DNA of 64,000 bases from Daphnia pulex (Eukaryota > Arthropoda > Branchiopoda > Diplostraca > Daphniidae), in NCBI RefSeq assembly GCF_021134715.1, contig NC_060019.1, positions 620,001 through 684,000 of the forward strand, given 5' to 3'. A program made the translations under genes and the position numbers. The notes beneath the pieces were generated by a model. That model was not told the DNA's origin, did not search any database, and saw nothing but the letters and a program-made list of their open reading frames with translations. Below are positions 12,282 to 24,675 of the stretch, piece after piece. Within the stretch, counting starts at the first letter, position 1; the number at the start of each line of letters is the position of its first letter.

Positions 12282-13029
12282 TTTTATTATATTCTCTAGG
12301 CGATACACATGTAATAACGGACCCCGGCCGCGAACCTCATCTCTCACGTATTATCGGAATCAGCCGAGCGTGAATCACATACCCTCCATCCGTACGCGCA
12401 CTCACACAACAGCGTGGGTCTATGCAAAAAAACAACAAAATCTGATGAGGTCACTAACCCGACTATCAGACAGTTTTTTTTAAATTTTATTGATTTCTTC
12501 AAATACGTTACTTTCCCTTTTTGCGCGCGAATTGCGCGATTGCGAATTGCGAATTGCAAATTGCAAATTGCAATTTGCGAATTGAATTGCAATTGCGAAT
12601 TGCGCGCAAAAGAAATTTCCGCCGATGGATCTTATTGTCTCTCGCCAAGAAAAGCGCAGCAACGCCCTTTTTAAATTTGTTTTGTCGGCGAATGCAAATC
12701 AGAACCGGTTCCTGCACAGAGCCAAGGGCTTGGCCAGTCATTGAGCTCATCGTCCGTTTTTAATTTTCTTTGCATCTGCTCGTTTTCAATTTTGCGCTGC
12801 TTTTTATTTGTGTGAGGAGGTGGGCGGGAATGGCATTGTTGTACCAGTGTTGCGACTTCCTCAACAACGGCCGTGGCCAAGATTTGTTAGGTTAATTATT
12901 GGCGGCAGTTGCGACTTGTGGGCTGCAGCAGAGCCGCTCACGGTGTCGGCCAATGTAGCGCTTGCCGTTCACCACCACCAGACTTGGCGCTGCGCAGCAC
13001 TAGATGGGCAATCGAAGATCGTATAAGCC
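12282..13029. other. region upstream of the sulfotransferase gene
   Basis: Unique DNA between copy A and the sulfotransferase gene. It contains the AATTGC heptamer block described separately. Overlapping open frames in all directions here are by-products of that repeat and show no domain. The 5' UTR and promoter of the sulfotransferase should lie within the right half. No clear TATA box was found. Confidence 0.5.
12527..12612. repeat. AATTGC/GCAATT heptamer block, partly palindromic
   Basis: About 85 bp is made almost entirely of variants of GCGAATT and GCAAATT on both strands. It begins with GCGCGCGAATTGCG and ends with GCGAATTGCGCGC, so the ends are nearly inverted copies and the block could fold on itself. 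It sits about 420 bp upstream of the sulfotransferase start. Confidence 0.8.
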
Positions 13030-14117
13030 ATGGCGTCGATGGCGTCTCTCGTCAGAAAGTACCTAGTTGGCCTCGTTTTCCTCATCTTTCTGCTCTTCCA
13101 ACAAGCCATCATCCGCATGGCCACTTTAGATGGACACCAGCAGCAGCAACCAACAGGTAGCAAATAGCCAACACAAATAGTCTTGAATTCCTTCATTCAT
13201 TTTGCGTTTGGTGTTCAATAGGAGTTGCGGTGGTGGTGGCGGCAGTGCCCACGTCGACGCCAGCCACGACCACAACAACCGAGTCAACATCCAGCACCAA
13301 GCGGATTTTGATCGTGTCGACGTGGCGATCGGGATCGTCGTTCCTGGGCCAACTCATCGCCAGTTCGCCCGGCGTTTTCTATTCCTTCGAGCTCATGGCC
13401 AAACACGTCCCGTTCCTGTTCCGCTGCCACTTTCCCGACGACTACATCCGGTTCATCAACGGGACCAATCACGTGAAACTCAACCGGCGGATCTGGAAAG
13501 AGTGCCGATATCACGAGCTCCCGTCCTTGTGCCACCAACCGCAAATGCTGGCCCAGCTCTGCGCTTCTTTTCCCGTCAATTTGATCAAAGTCGTCGAGTT
13601 GTCGGTCAAAGATCTCGTCGCCTTCACCACCAATTCGTCATCGGCTCTTGCCGGCCATCCCGTGACGGACCGTTGGAAAATCGTCTACCTGGTCCGCGAT
13701 CCTCGCGGCACCATGGCCTCCAGGGCCAAACTAAAATGGTGGATGGCCAATCGGAATTGCCAGGAACCGGCCCGACTCTGTGGCCGCATCGAAGAAGATC
13801 TCGACTTGGAAAAGCATTTCACGGCCGGCCGGGATTACCTTCTGCTGAAATTCGAAGATTTGGCCGTCAACGTCCGATCGGAGACGGAGAAACTCTTCCG
13901 CTTCCTGCAACTGCCCGTCACGGATCTCACGACGGCCTTTCTCGACACTCACACCCATCAGTCGAATAACCAAACGGCCGAAAAGGATCCGTTTTCCACC
14001 GTCCGGCAATCGGACACCGTGGCGTTCGGCTGGAAAACGAAATTGTCGAAGAAAAAAATCGCCAAAATAACCAATTCTTGCGCGCCATTTTTGAAAAAGA
14101 TGGGCGTCATCGTTTAG
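13030..14117 (+). CDS. carbohydrate (Gal/GlcNAc-6-O type) sulfotransferase
   Basis: Two exons, 13030-13156 and 13222-14117, with a 65-bp intron and matching phase, encode about 340 residues. The N-terminus (SLVRKYLVGLVFLIFLLFQQ) is a type II signal anchor, as expected for a Golgi enzyme. A Thr/Pro stem follows. The 5'-phosphosulfate loop is STWRSGSSFLGQL, and the 3'-phosphate-binding motif is VYLVRDPRGTMASR. Family members (CHST1-7 group) use PAPS to sulfate sugar 6-hydroxyls on glycans or glycosaminoglycans. Length and motif spacing fit. Coding GC content is far above that of its neighbours. The stop codon lies immediately before the left edge of duplication copy B. The exact acceptor sugar cannot be told from sequence. 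Confidence 0.9.
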
Positions 14118-16538
14118 CAAGTGTCTGCCGTTGAAAATCGCCTCGCCTATAATAGTAGCTTAATAGTTATATTCTTCAACAAAGTTTTGGCTGCAGCTGC
14201 TGCCTTTTGGTTTTTTTCTCTCATTTGCATCAGCCAACTGTGGCCGATTATTGGCCGGTTGCCAACTCGAATCATTTTCTATACACCAACTTGTTCAAAA
14301 TTTTGGTTTGAGCTCTTTTGTGTTATTTAATCCAATAGGATTCCGTGTCCATGTCGCATTGAAAATCACCACAGACGCATCTTCTTCTTCTTCTTTATAA
14401 GGACATTTCACATTTTGTTTTTTCTTTTTCCTGGATGTGGGGGGGGGGATAGTATCGACCTTAAAACCCCCCGTTGTTTTTTAAAAAAATATTCTTCTTC
14501 ACATTTTTGGGAACATATGGGAAAAGTCGTTTGAATATTTTGTCCTTGTTATTGTAAGAGCTCGGGATTGGGTTGAAATTTCAAAAGTACCGAGAAATTT
14601 CTTTTGTGCTCAGCTCACAGCTCAAACAACACATTGTTCGCATGTAGACTCATTAATCATCGTGAATAATAATTTAACGTAATATAATAAGACAACTTTT
14701 TGGCTTTTGTGTGTGTGTCGGGGTGTTGGACGGGTTTACTATCAACCCAGTCGATCCTAGATGTATCCTGATAGATGTTGGTGATTTGCACTGCTGCTCA
14801 ATAGAGAAAGGGGTCTTCAAGTCCCGAGGGATTTATTCACGGATAAGATAGTACATTACGTACCGGATCTGGTTGGGATCCCTCCTCCTCCTACCCACTC
14901 AAAAAGAGTGATGGTGATGGGTCCCCTCCACCCCTCCTCTTGAAAATTGTGTATAATAACTTTTTGTTGCGCGCTAAAGGTCACAAATATCGACTCGCCG
15001 GGTTTTTCGGTTGTTGTTTTGTTGCCGTTTCTGGCTTTTTTTATGAGGACTTGCTGATTATCTGGCCGTTTTATGACAACGCGTGGCCTTAGTTAATAAT
15101 AAGTAGTAGACAGTCAAATAAATGAATATTTATTAATAAATTAAATACGCGCATTCTAACCATTCTGGCATTCTTTAACCGCCGCCCAATTCCTGTTTGT
15201 TTTTTATCGGATCTGTTGGTTTGAATTCTCGACAGATGGCGTTCGATGTGGTTCTCTATTTACGACCGCCAGATGGCTATCAAGTACAGACAGCAAAACA
15301 TCTGAACGAAAATTCAATTCAATCTGTGAGACGAGACTGGATATTTGTTTAATTAATTAAAAAATCACGATTGTCAAGTCTTTCGTAATGTCTAATTCAA
15401 TGAGAAATGTCAAGTAGGCCAATGCAACGCTACTGGACAGTTTGATCTTTGATAAAGTAAGCATGTCTATATCTGGTTTGGCGAGTCGTCCTAAAAGCCC
15501 ACCATGCTGCAAAAACGTGAACAAATAAGCAATGACAAATTCATTTGTCAGAATGGTAACTAAAATGTTAGACATCAAATTTCTTTTTCAGATTTTAAAT
15601 CTCAAAATTTGCAAACAGGATCTGCTAGTGCAGCTAATCACCGTTAACATCAGACAACATCAGACATGAGGATCTGGGGTGAAGACCTGGGTTGAAATGA
15701 AAGGTATTCTCTAGTAGTTGTGGAATATAACAGAAACGTGAAATAACCTAAAGTGTGTTTCTATTCTATGGCTTAATAAGGCACTGCGTGCTTCAGAATC
15801 TCATCAGTTCTTGTCTGTTCATCGAGGTAGCAGAAAGTGTGTACCGAAAATACCATTGTTGAAGGATTCTTCATGGTGTGAACTACATAGCCATCAAATA
15901 AGCATCACATCAATGTTGGGTTTGAGGTAAGTCATCTTTCATTTCAAGTTTCTTGATGGAGTCTATCCCCTGTCGCTTTTAGAAGTCATGTGTGTTTGTT
16001 TTTCGTAAACTGTTTGGATAGTTTTATGATATGGACACAAGAGATAAGGAAACACTGTTATCTACACCGTAATAACCCAATGACCGAACTGATGGAACGA
16101 CTATCAGCTTATGAGCTCAAGATCAGTTAATCGTCGACCTGAAATTCTTATAGCCTTTCGTTTCTTTCAGCATGGGCCGATCGCCGGTACTGTCGATGCC
16201 TACAGAATTTTTCGTTTGATTTAGGCAATCGATTTTTTTTACAGTCCGATTAGTATACCTTTTTTTTTTATTTTTTGGCAAACGTATTGGTGAAAAAGGA
16301 TGCTACCGTACGTTACCTCTTTGACTCTTTTTAATTTTTAAGGTGAAAGAAGAGATTTTTGAAGTGCTAAAACGTATTTTGACGTGGACAACAGGGAACT
16401 GAATTGCGATGGCTTGCGTCTTCTTTCTCGACTAACGTAACGATATTTTTATGAAAAATAACTGAAACTTTCTGTTGACGACGATGTTGAAAAGCTCTTT
16501 ATTTGTTTTGGTCGACTATCGTTTTTCCTTTAGATAAA
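14118..16538. other. non-coding leader of copy B
   Basis: Aligns with 266-827 and 2,391-4,200 of copy A. Indels between the copies are frequent and not multiples of three, and none of the open frames is conserved. No gene is seen. Confidence 0.6.
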
Positions 16539-18714
16539 TTAGAACACCGACTGTGTTTCTGGATCCACATTGCACCCACTTTGCATCATCAGTCGAATAA
16601 TTTCAATTAAATTTGCCTTTTGATAAAATTTGCTTAATAAAGTGATGGCATTCCATCCACCACTGGTACTGCAATTGACTTCTATTCCGTGTCGAATCAA
16701 GAGTCGAATTAATTCAATCAAATTTTCTTTTTCATAAAATTCGCATAATAAAGTAAGAGCATTCGATCCGCTCTTAGTCGTGGAATTGACTTCGATTCCG
16801 TTTTCAATTAATAGTTGAATTATTTCCATTAAATTTTCTTCGCTATAATTCTGACACAATAAAGTGAGAGCGTTCCATCCGTTGTCATTCTTGCAATTGA
16901 CGTCGATTCCGTGTTGAATCAAAAGTTGAATTATTTCAATCAAATTTTTTGTTTGGGAATATCGACACAATAAAAGGAGAGCATTCCATCCGCCGCTGGT
17001 CTTCCAATTGACATCTATTCCTTGTTGAATTAAAAGTTGAATTAATTCAATCAAATTTTCTTTTTGATAAAATTCGCATAGTAACGTTAGGGGGTTCCAT
17101 CCGCAGCTGGTTCTACAATCGATTTCTATTTCGTGTTGAATCAAAAGTCGAATTATTTCGATCAAATTTTCTTTTTGATAAAATTCGCATAGTAAAGTTA
17201 GGGCATTTGATCCGTTGTTGGTCTTGCAATTGACTTCGACTCCGTGTTGAATTAAAAATTGGATTATTTCGATCAAATTTTCTTTTTCATAAAAAAGACA
17301 TAGGAAATGAAGAGAATTCCATCCTCCACTGGTCTTGCAATTCATTTCAATTCCGTGTTGAATCAAAATTCTAATTATTTCTATTACATTTTCTTTTTGG
17401 TAATGTCGACACAAGAAAAGAAGAACATTCCATCCACCGGTGGTCGTGGAATTCATTTTGATTCCATGTTGAATCAAAAGTTGAAGTATTTCCACTAAAT
17501 TATTGTGTTCATTGTTTTTTTCCTTCGCCAGATAAAGAAGGGGTGACATTCCTTCTTTATTTGTGCAATTGATATCCATACCTTCCTGTAGAAAATGTGT
17601 TACTTCTTCCAAACTTGGATAGGTATCACGCGAACAAAGGGCGAATAACTGGGTTTCAAGTTGACTCTAAAAAGAATATGAATAACTTTTTTGTTGTTTT
17701 CTAAATAGTAATAGTTAAAGGGTTTACTTTAACTTGTTTGAGGAGTTCTGCAACTTCTGATGATGTTATTCTATCCGCGATATTTTCCTTTAGCATTCTC
17801 AGGATCAGTTCACGTGCACATTTCGATTGTATTTCTGTTTAGTTGAAGAAATTTGATTTTATTTCGTCATATTTTGAAGTCTATTTTGATTTAAATTAAC
17901 TTACTATCCAGATTAACTGGTTTATTTTCAAGTATGTGAGTTTGAATTTGATGACGTAAACCGAAAGGGTGACGGCCATCTAACAGAAAGTAGCCGAAGA
18001 CGAGGCCTTCTGAAAACACATCACTTTGGATAGTTCCTCGTTTAACTGTTGTTGATGTTGTTTCACTTTCAGACTGGCTGTTTTCTTCGTCATTAAATAA
18101 GTTCAGAATTTCAGGTGCTAGCCAGTCAAAGGTACCTCTGACTCCGCTCATAGAGTAAGACCCTCGCTCATTCACCGGTTTACACAGTCCAAAATCAGCC
18201 CATTTCAATAAAACGTCTCCCTTTTTGGGATCTTCCCAGATGAGGACGTTTTCAGGTTTGAGGTCGCGATGCAACAGTCCCATTTTGTGAATATACTCCA
18301 GTCCGACAGCTAATTGATAAAGGACCGTTAGCGATGGGGGCATCGGCCCACGGTATTTATTCTTGTGCCCGTCTTTCAAAAATAATTTTTCCAAAGAAGC
18401 GTTGCACAATTCAAGATAATAATATCTGTAAATAGTCAATTAAAGGCATTTTTCACTCATTTTTTCATACTTGTTTTGTTGGTTTTTGTTTTTTACCTGA
18501 AATTTGCGTCACTCTCGGCGTGAAACAATTTGATGACATTCGAGTGATCAAGTCCCTGCAACGCTTCTTCTCCTTGTGTGTTGCTTGCGATATGAATTAA
18601 TTGAATTCGCTTGACGGCCACCGATTTTTCACACCATATACCTTTACATACGATTCCATAACGTCCTTCACCCAACTTGTTGTCGAGATCCAAATTCCTC
18701 ACTTCGTTCGACAT
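16539..18714 (-). CDS. IRE1-type kinase fused to ankyrin array (B1)
   Basis: Four predicted exons: 18497-18714, 17905-18425, 17728-17834 and 16539-17666. The start is ATG at 18,714 (MSNEVRNLDLDNKLGEGRYG). Kinase motifs are complete: GEGRYGIVCKG, VAVKRIQL, HRDLKPENVLIW, WADFGLCKP and FDWLAPEIL. The last kinase exon encodes a helix (RITSS-like, variant RIADNI in this copy) that is followed by LFALCSRDTYPSLEEVTHFL and about nine 37-residue ankyrin units. The array ends with a degenerate unit and DPETQSVF. This is the intact twin of the damaged A1. A predicted product of about 650 residues has no membrane segment. Function is unknown, and an intracellular kinase with a ligand-binding repeat tail is inferred. 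Confidence 0.8.
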
Positions 18715-19510
18715 TTCCAATCAATGCGATATTTCTGAAATGTATTTCTTGTTAAGGTTTCGTAAATTGAATGTGTGCTCTTCGATTTTCACCAGCTAAG
18801 TTAGTTGACTGAGTAATTCGTATCAAGGAATATTGGTGTGAGTGTTGTCATGCAGATCACATAGCTTTATCATTTTGTATTGGTTACCTTGGCGATTTTA
18901 TCAAGGTAAAACAGCTGATGAAATTTGTCAAGATAAATCCTCAGTTCACTTTTGCTTAGCCTATGTCACTTGCAAGAGATCAGAAAGATATTTAATGGAG
19001 CCATTAAAATTTCTTGTTATTTTATTATTTACAAATAGGCCTATGTACGCTTTCATTGTTTTAATTTAAAAAATGATAAAATATTTCCTAAAAACAGGTA
19101 GTTTGATGGGGTAGCTGAATTAAGGATTGGGTTCCGAACATCGTTGGTTTTGCCAGTATTCCCGTGACTAGTTTAAATAGCGAAAATGCATTGCCGAAGC
19201 AACTAGCAAACAAGAAAAGTCCCAATTTTCGTTAAGTGGTGGGTCATAATCTGTAGAAAGGGTCAGATGTCAGATCAATTTCCACCAATCAGAGCAGAAC
19301 ATCGAGGGAGTAGATCAATATGGTTTTGGTTTTACAGTAGATACATTTTGGTTTCTGTTTTATTATTCACTTTGCATAACAAAAAATTTGAAAAAATTAC
19401 AACAAGAGAAATCAGTTCCTCTATTATATTAACGGTTCATAAAGTGGATAAGGCTATCTAACATGCATTGAAGTGATACAGAGGATTTTGGCGGGATTTA
19501 GTTAAAATAT
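18715..19510. other. spacer between B1 and B2
   Basis: AT-rich spacer matching 6,320-7,080. No gene, RNA or clear promoter element was identified. Confidence 0.6.
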
Positions 19511-22500
19511 TTAAAAAAAACCTTGTGTCATATGTTGGATCCATTCTTTTTCGATGTGTACCTTACCGCAACACCTTGCGATGTATTTCACAATTTCATG
19601 TCGTCTTTCTTTTCTCATTTCATATGAGATGCAAGTTAGCGTATATGGCGTCACAACGCAACAATTTTCCATTAGAAGTCGAATTATTTCATTTAAATTT
19701 TCTTTTTGATCACTTTGGCACAAGGAATGCATGTTTTTTTTAAAGTCGCTGTAATCTTTCTCTCTATAAGACCACAAGCCATAATATTTCTTATTTCTTT
19801 CCCAGTCGTCTTCACCATCAACTTCCATTTCATACTGAAGAAAAATTTGAACAATATCCACTAAATTGTCTTTGGTGTAGAATTGACACAAGATATCAAG
19901 GGCTCTTCTTCCAAAGCGACCATTGCAGTTGACATCGATTCCTTGTCGAATCAAAAGTCGTATTAAGTCAATTAAATTGTCTTCTTGATAAAATGTGCAT
20001 AAATAATGTAAAACATTATTCATGTAACCGTCTTCGCAATTCACTTCTATTCCATATTGAATTAATAGTTGGGTTATTTCAATGATATTTTCTTCTTTAT
20101 AATATCGAAACAAATAGTAAAGGGCATTGTGTCCACGATGGTTCTTGTAGTTGACATCGATTCCGTGTTCAATCAAAAGTCGAGTAATTTCAATTAAATT
20201 TTCATTTTGATAATAACTATACAAAAGGTGAAGGACATCACCCCTTTTGTTTTTCTTGCAATTGACTTCGATTCCGTGTCGAATTAAAAGTCGAATTATT
20301 TCAATTAGATTTTCTTTTTGATATCTTACCCCAAATAACAAAAGCAGAGCATTCTTGTGGTGTTCCGTTTCGCAGTTGACTTCGATTCCATATTTAATCA
20401 AAAGCCGAAAAATTTCAATTAAACTTTCATTTTGATAATAATGAGACAAACAGTGAAGTGCATTCCACCCGCTGAAGTTTTTGCAATTGACATCGATTCC
20501 GTGTTGAATCAAAAGTTGAATTATATCAATTAAATTTTCGTTTTGATAATTTCGGCACAATAACGTAAGTGCGTTTTCTTCGTTATTATCCTTGCAATCA
20601 ACTTCAATTCCGCTTTCGATCAGAAATAGAATTATTTCAGTTAAATTTTCATTACCATAATTACGAGTCAAACAGTGAAGGGCATTTGATCCGTCGTCGC
20701 ACCTGTCATTGACATCGATTCCTTGCTGAATCAAATATAGAATAATTTCAATTACATTTTCATGTTGATAAAAAGAAGACAAATAGTGAAGTGCATTCCA
20801 CCCGCTTGAGTCTTTGCAATTGACGTCGATTCCATGGTGAATCAAATACTGAATAATTTCAATTAAATTCTGCTTTTGTTTACGTTGACACAACAACATC
20901 ATGAGAGCATTCAGTCCAGAGCTATTCTTAAAATTGATATCAATTCCATGTTGAATCAAAATTTCAATTATTTCAATGAAATTCTCTGCTTCCTCATTGT
21001 CACACAAATAAATGAGAGCATTATCTCCGCTGTCATCCGTGCAAGTTACACTGATTCCGTGGTGAATAAGTAGTCGAATGATTGCAATTGAATTTTCCCG
21101 TTTGTGACTATCGGCAATTACAGCGTTAGTTTCGCTGTGATTCTTGCAATTGAAAACATTTTTGTTTTGACACAATGAAATGAGAGCATTCGATCCGCCC
21201 TTTGTCGTGGAATTGATCTCAATTCCGTGATGAATCAAAAGTTGAATTATATCAATTAAGTTTTCGTTTTGATAATTGCTGCACAATAAAGTAAGTGCGT
21301 TATCTCCGTTGCTGTCTTTGCAATTGACGTCGATTCCATGTTGAATTAAAAGTTGAATGATTTCAACCAAATTTTCTTTTTGATAATGAAAACACAATAT
21401 AGTTAGAGCATTATCTTCGAAGGTCTCCTTGCAATTGATTTCCATTTCGTGTTCGATCAGAAGTCGAATTATGTCTATTAAATTGTCTTTTTTATAATAG
21501 CGACAAAATAAATGCAAGACATTTGATCTGGCGAAGAACAAAGTTTGACCAAGGTTAACTCCATTCTTTATGAAGTGCCGCACTATTTCAACCAAATTGT
21601 TATCGCCAACATCCTTTTTTGCTTTTGCCAGATATAAAAGGGGAGTCCATCCTTCAGGATTGACAAAGTTGACATCCACACTTTTTTCCAGAAAGTATTT
21701 GATATCCATTAAACTAGGATAAGTATCACTCGAACATAAGTCCATAAACTGTTTTTGTGTCACAAGCTTTACAACATATGATATATTTAGTTATTATTTA
21801 TTTAATTTTTTTTTTCACTTTAATTTTTACCTTTTCGTAAATTAGTTCAGCGACATCTGACGAATTGATTCGATCTTCCGGCTTTCCTTCTAACATTCTC
21901 TTGATTATGTCATACGCACATGGTTGACATTCTGTTCCAGTCAAACGAAACATAAGTTTTAATGAAATTTCCGCATGATTTATTTGATAAACAAAGTAGT
22001 ACTTACTATCTAGATTAATTAGTTTGTTTTTAAGTATGTTAGAGTGAATTTTGTGACGAGAACCGAACGGATGAAGACCATTTGAAAGATAATATCCAAA
22101 GACAAGGCCTTCTGCAAACATATCGCTTTGGATTGTTCCCCTTTGCGTTATTTCTTCTTCGGTGACGAGTTGTTTCAATAATTCTGGTGCTAACCATTCC
22201 CTTGTCCCCTTGATTTCACTCATAGAACAAGTCCCTCTTTCATTCACTTGTTTACTCAGTCCGAAATCAGCCCATTTCATCAGAGTTTCTTTAATTAGAA
22301 CGTTTTCCGGCTTGAGATCACGGTGGATCAGTCCCTGTTTGTGAATGTATTCCAGGCCAGTAGCTAATTGGAGAATATTACACAGTTGTTTTAACATTGG
22401 GTGGGCCTGCAAGAATTTTTCTGGGTCCTTGTCTTTAGATAAAACTTGGTCCAACGAACCATCACACAATTCAAGACAGTAATATCTAGAAATAGTTGTT

Positions 22501-22758
22501 TTATTACCTCATCAGCTCATTGATCTGCTTAGATGACGTATTTTACCTGAAATTCTCGTCACTCTCGGCGTGAAAAAATTTTACGACATTGGGATGATCG
22601 AGTTTTTTCATTGCTTCTTCTTCTTGGTTGCAGCACTGATGCAGTTGAATTCGCTTGACGGCCACCGTTTTTCCATCCCAGTCTCCTTTGCAAACGATAC
22701 CATAACGACCCTCCCCTAATTTTTTTTTTAGATCGAAAATCTGCGACATTTTCGACAT
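19511..22758 (-). CDS. IRE1-type kinase fused to very long ankyrin array (B2)
   Basis: Four predicted exons: 22547-22758, 22007-22485, 21831-21931 and 19511-21748. The start is MSKMSQIFDLKKKLGEG. Kinase motifs are GEGRYGIVCKGDW, VAVKRIQL, HRDLKPENVLI, WADFGLSK and TREWLAPELL. About 18 ankyrin units follow, four more than in its twin A2, and one unit is shortened (around FNCKNHSETNA). The C-terminal 150 residues after the array are shared with A2 (GLWSYREKDYSDFKKNMHSL; GLWPYREKDYSDFKKCMHSL in A2) and look like a cap domain. No KEN ribonuclease domain is visible. Predicted length is about 1,010 residues. The surplus units match internal units at DNA level, consistent with growth by unequal crossing-over in 111-bp steps. 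Confidence 0.8.
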
Positions 22759-23486
22759 ACTGACTTTCGGAAACAGCACAAATAATTAACTAATCCTTTC
22801 ACATAAAAAAAGATGTGGTCTTTGTCGTAAGGAATGCAACAGCCTTTTGATATATTTGCCCTTGACGACTATAATCAAAGTGATAAACCTAGTCCTTGAA
22901 GGCAATTTTATCTTGTTTGCATTGTTTGTTGCCTTGGCAATTTTATCAATGAAATATAGCTGATAAAAAATCTTGACAGATAATTTTTTAGTCCCCAACT
23001 CATTGGAAAGTTAGAAATTTCTAGCGACGATTTTAAAATTTAAATTTTTTGCCCGTTTCTACTTTCATTTGATTCATTTTCACTGACGAAACAAATGGCA
23101 GTACATTTTGGTGGGACTGAAAAGAAGGAGAAAATGGGGGTGTTAATGAGAATTCTGCTGGCGTAATACTTAAAGGCCCTATAGTAGCATCAGTACGGCG
23201 GACGTAGAGAAGCAAAGATCGGGCACGGATGCTCATATTGCCAGTATTTGTAAATTTACCGATATTGTAAATATGTTTATTATTTTCCTTTTTAAATGTT
23301 ATGCATGGTTATTGTCAAGGTCAACACGGGAAAATATTTATTTTGATTTTGTCATTGTACATTTTCGTTGTAGTAGAATAGGCCTGCCATTCCATTATTA
23401 ACACTTTTACGATTGGTCAGCGATATATAACTAAACTATCTTATTGATTAACACAGAATTTTTCCTGAAATCTCGCTTAAACTTGA
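22759..23486. other. spacer between B2 and secreted-protein gene
   Basis: Aligns with 10,050-11,060 but lacks the 120-bp GC-rich exon-like island. No gene seen. Confidence 0.6.
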
Positions 23487-24246
23487 TCAAGGTCTGAAGT
23501 GCTGAAAACTCAAACTCTGTTTTAAGAAATCGTCAAACTTGGGAAAATCGCTATCGTCATTAACAAATTCTGTGCCTACATTATTCTGAGTTGATTCCGG
23601 CTCTTTTTTTAAATCATTGTAGAATATCGACGGGTATTGAGGTCGTGATGATGGGTCGATGGTGGAATCCATGTTCTCCGGAGGAAAGTAAGGCGAAGGT
23701 GAAAAAGTCGGTGATGGATAAGATGGCGTTGTGTAACCGTAAATCAGTGATTCGGTGTAGTAAGCTGTAGGAGAGACGGAAGTAGGGCGGTCGTAACTGG
23801 GAGTCTTCTTAGGAACGTAAAGTGAAACATAAGGTTTGAATGCTGATGCATGGTTGTAAATAATCGGAGCGAAATAGCTGTGAGCTGGAATAGGGAAATG
23901 TGGCTTAGATTTGTGATTTGCTGTTTTGTGATTTGATTTCGGTTGATTTGGCTTGTTGGGCCATCTCATTGGCCAAAATTCACTGTAGCGCCCGTTGGGG
24001 TTAAGTTCGTCAAACTCCTCTGTCTGACCACTTCCAAATTCACTCATCGAGTTTCTGTTTTTATCTTTTTGAATCTTCGCGCCGTATTCTTTCGCCAAAT
24101 TGTCGCCATCGAGCCCGACGACTGCCACAGCTAATTGAGTCAGTAGGACAGGAACTAAAGCCTGTGTAAAATTCAAATTAACCAAACGGTTATTTCAGTC
24201 AGTTCAATGAATTTCACTAACTTACTTTGAATGTGGCGCGTTTCAT
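23487..24246 (-). CDS. secreted Pro/Tyr/Ser-rich protein, copy B
   Basis: Two exons, 24226-24246 and 23487-24161. Splicing gives MKRATFKALVPVLLTQLAVA, a signal peptide like that of the copy-A gene. The mature part keeps the Pro/Tyr-rich centre and the FQHFRP end. Differences from copy A are mostly substitutions plus a one-codon insertion (HKTANHKSK versus HKTNHKSK), which preserve the frame and suggest selection on the protein. An unrecognised family, probably extracellular. Confidence 0.75.
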
Positions 24247-24675
24247 CTTTTCAAAATTTTGTTGATTTACGTTTGTACCTTCTTATCCGGTAAGACACTG
24301 CGTTGAAGTTGAGCTCAAAGACTCGAATGATGGATGAATGTACGACTGCCACGGACTTATATCCATTGGAGAAAGGCTCCACTTTTTTCTCAAACCGTAA
24401 GATGTTTGTCCTCAGCATTTTCACTTGTCGCATTGTCCCTTGTTGCTTTCCCGATCACCGCGTCGTCTGTGGTTTTTCTTTCTGGCACTTCTTCTGCTGA
24501 TCAGCTCTTCTTGTCATTTCCAACTTTCAATGGTTATTTTGAGCTGACGACTGCGGCTCGTAACTTTTATTTTTAAGCTGATCAATCAACATCATTTTTC
24601 CGAACGAAAACGAACCACAGAAAAAAAAGAGAATAATTCGCCCGAGATCAACACTCTTCTGGCAATTGGTTACGC

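Larger units (their letters stand above)
14118..24675. repeat. segmental duplication, copy B
   Basis: Copy B has the same gene order and strand as copy A. It lacks the 828-2390 segment and the 120-bp GC-rich island of copy A, but keeps the full ankyrin array of gene 1 and a longer array in gene 2. Its left edge directly abuts the sulfotransferase stop codon. Confidence 0.9.

Noticed and set aside
12344-12763. Cluster of overlapping frames on both strands around 12.5 kb
   Set aside because: All are generated by the AATTGC heptamer repeat, which lacks stops in several frames.
13202-13969. 255-codon frame overlapping the sulfotransferase
   Set aside because: It is the +1 shadow of a GC-rich coding exon, Arg/Pro/His-rich and without motifs. 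The sulfotransferase frame has the conserved PAPS-binding motifs.
7081-22758. CRISPR-like or minisatellite interpretation of the 111-bp periodicity
   Set aside because: The periodicity is in frame and encodes ankyrin units; it is a protein repeat, not a DNA array with spacers.
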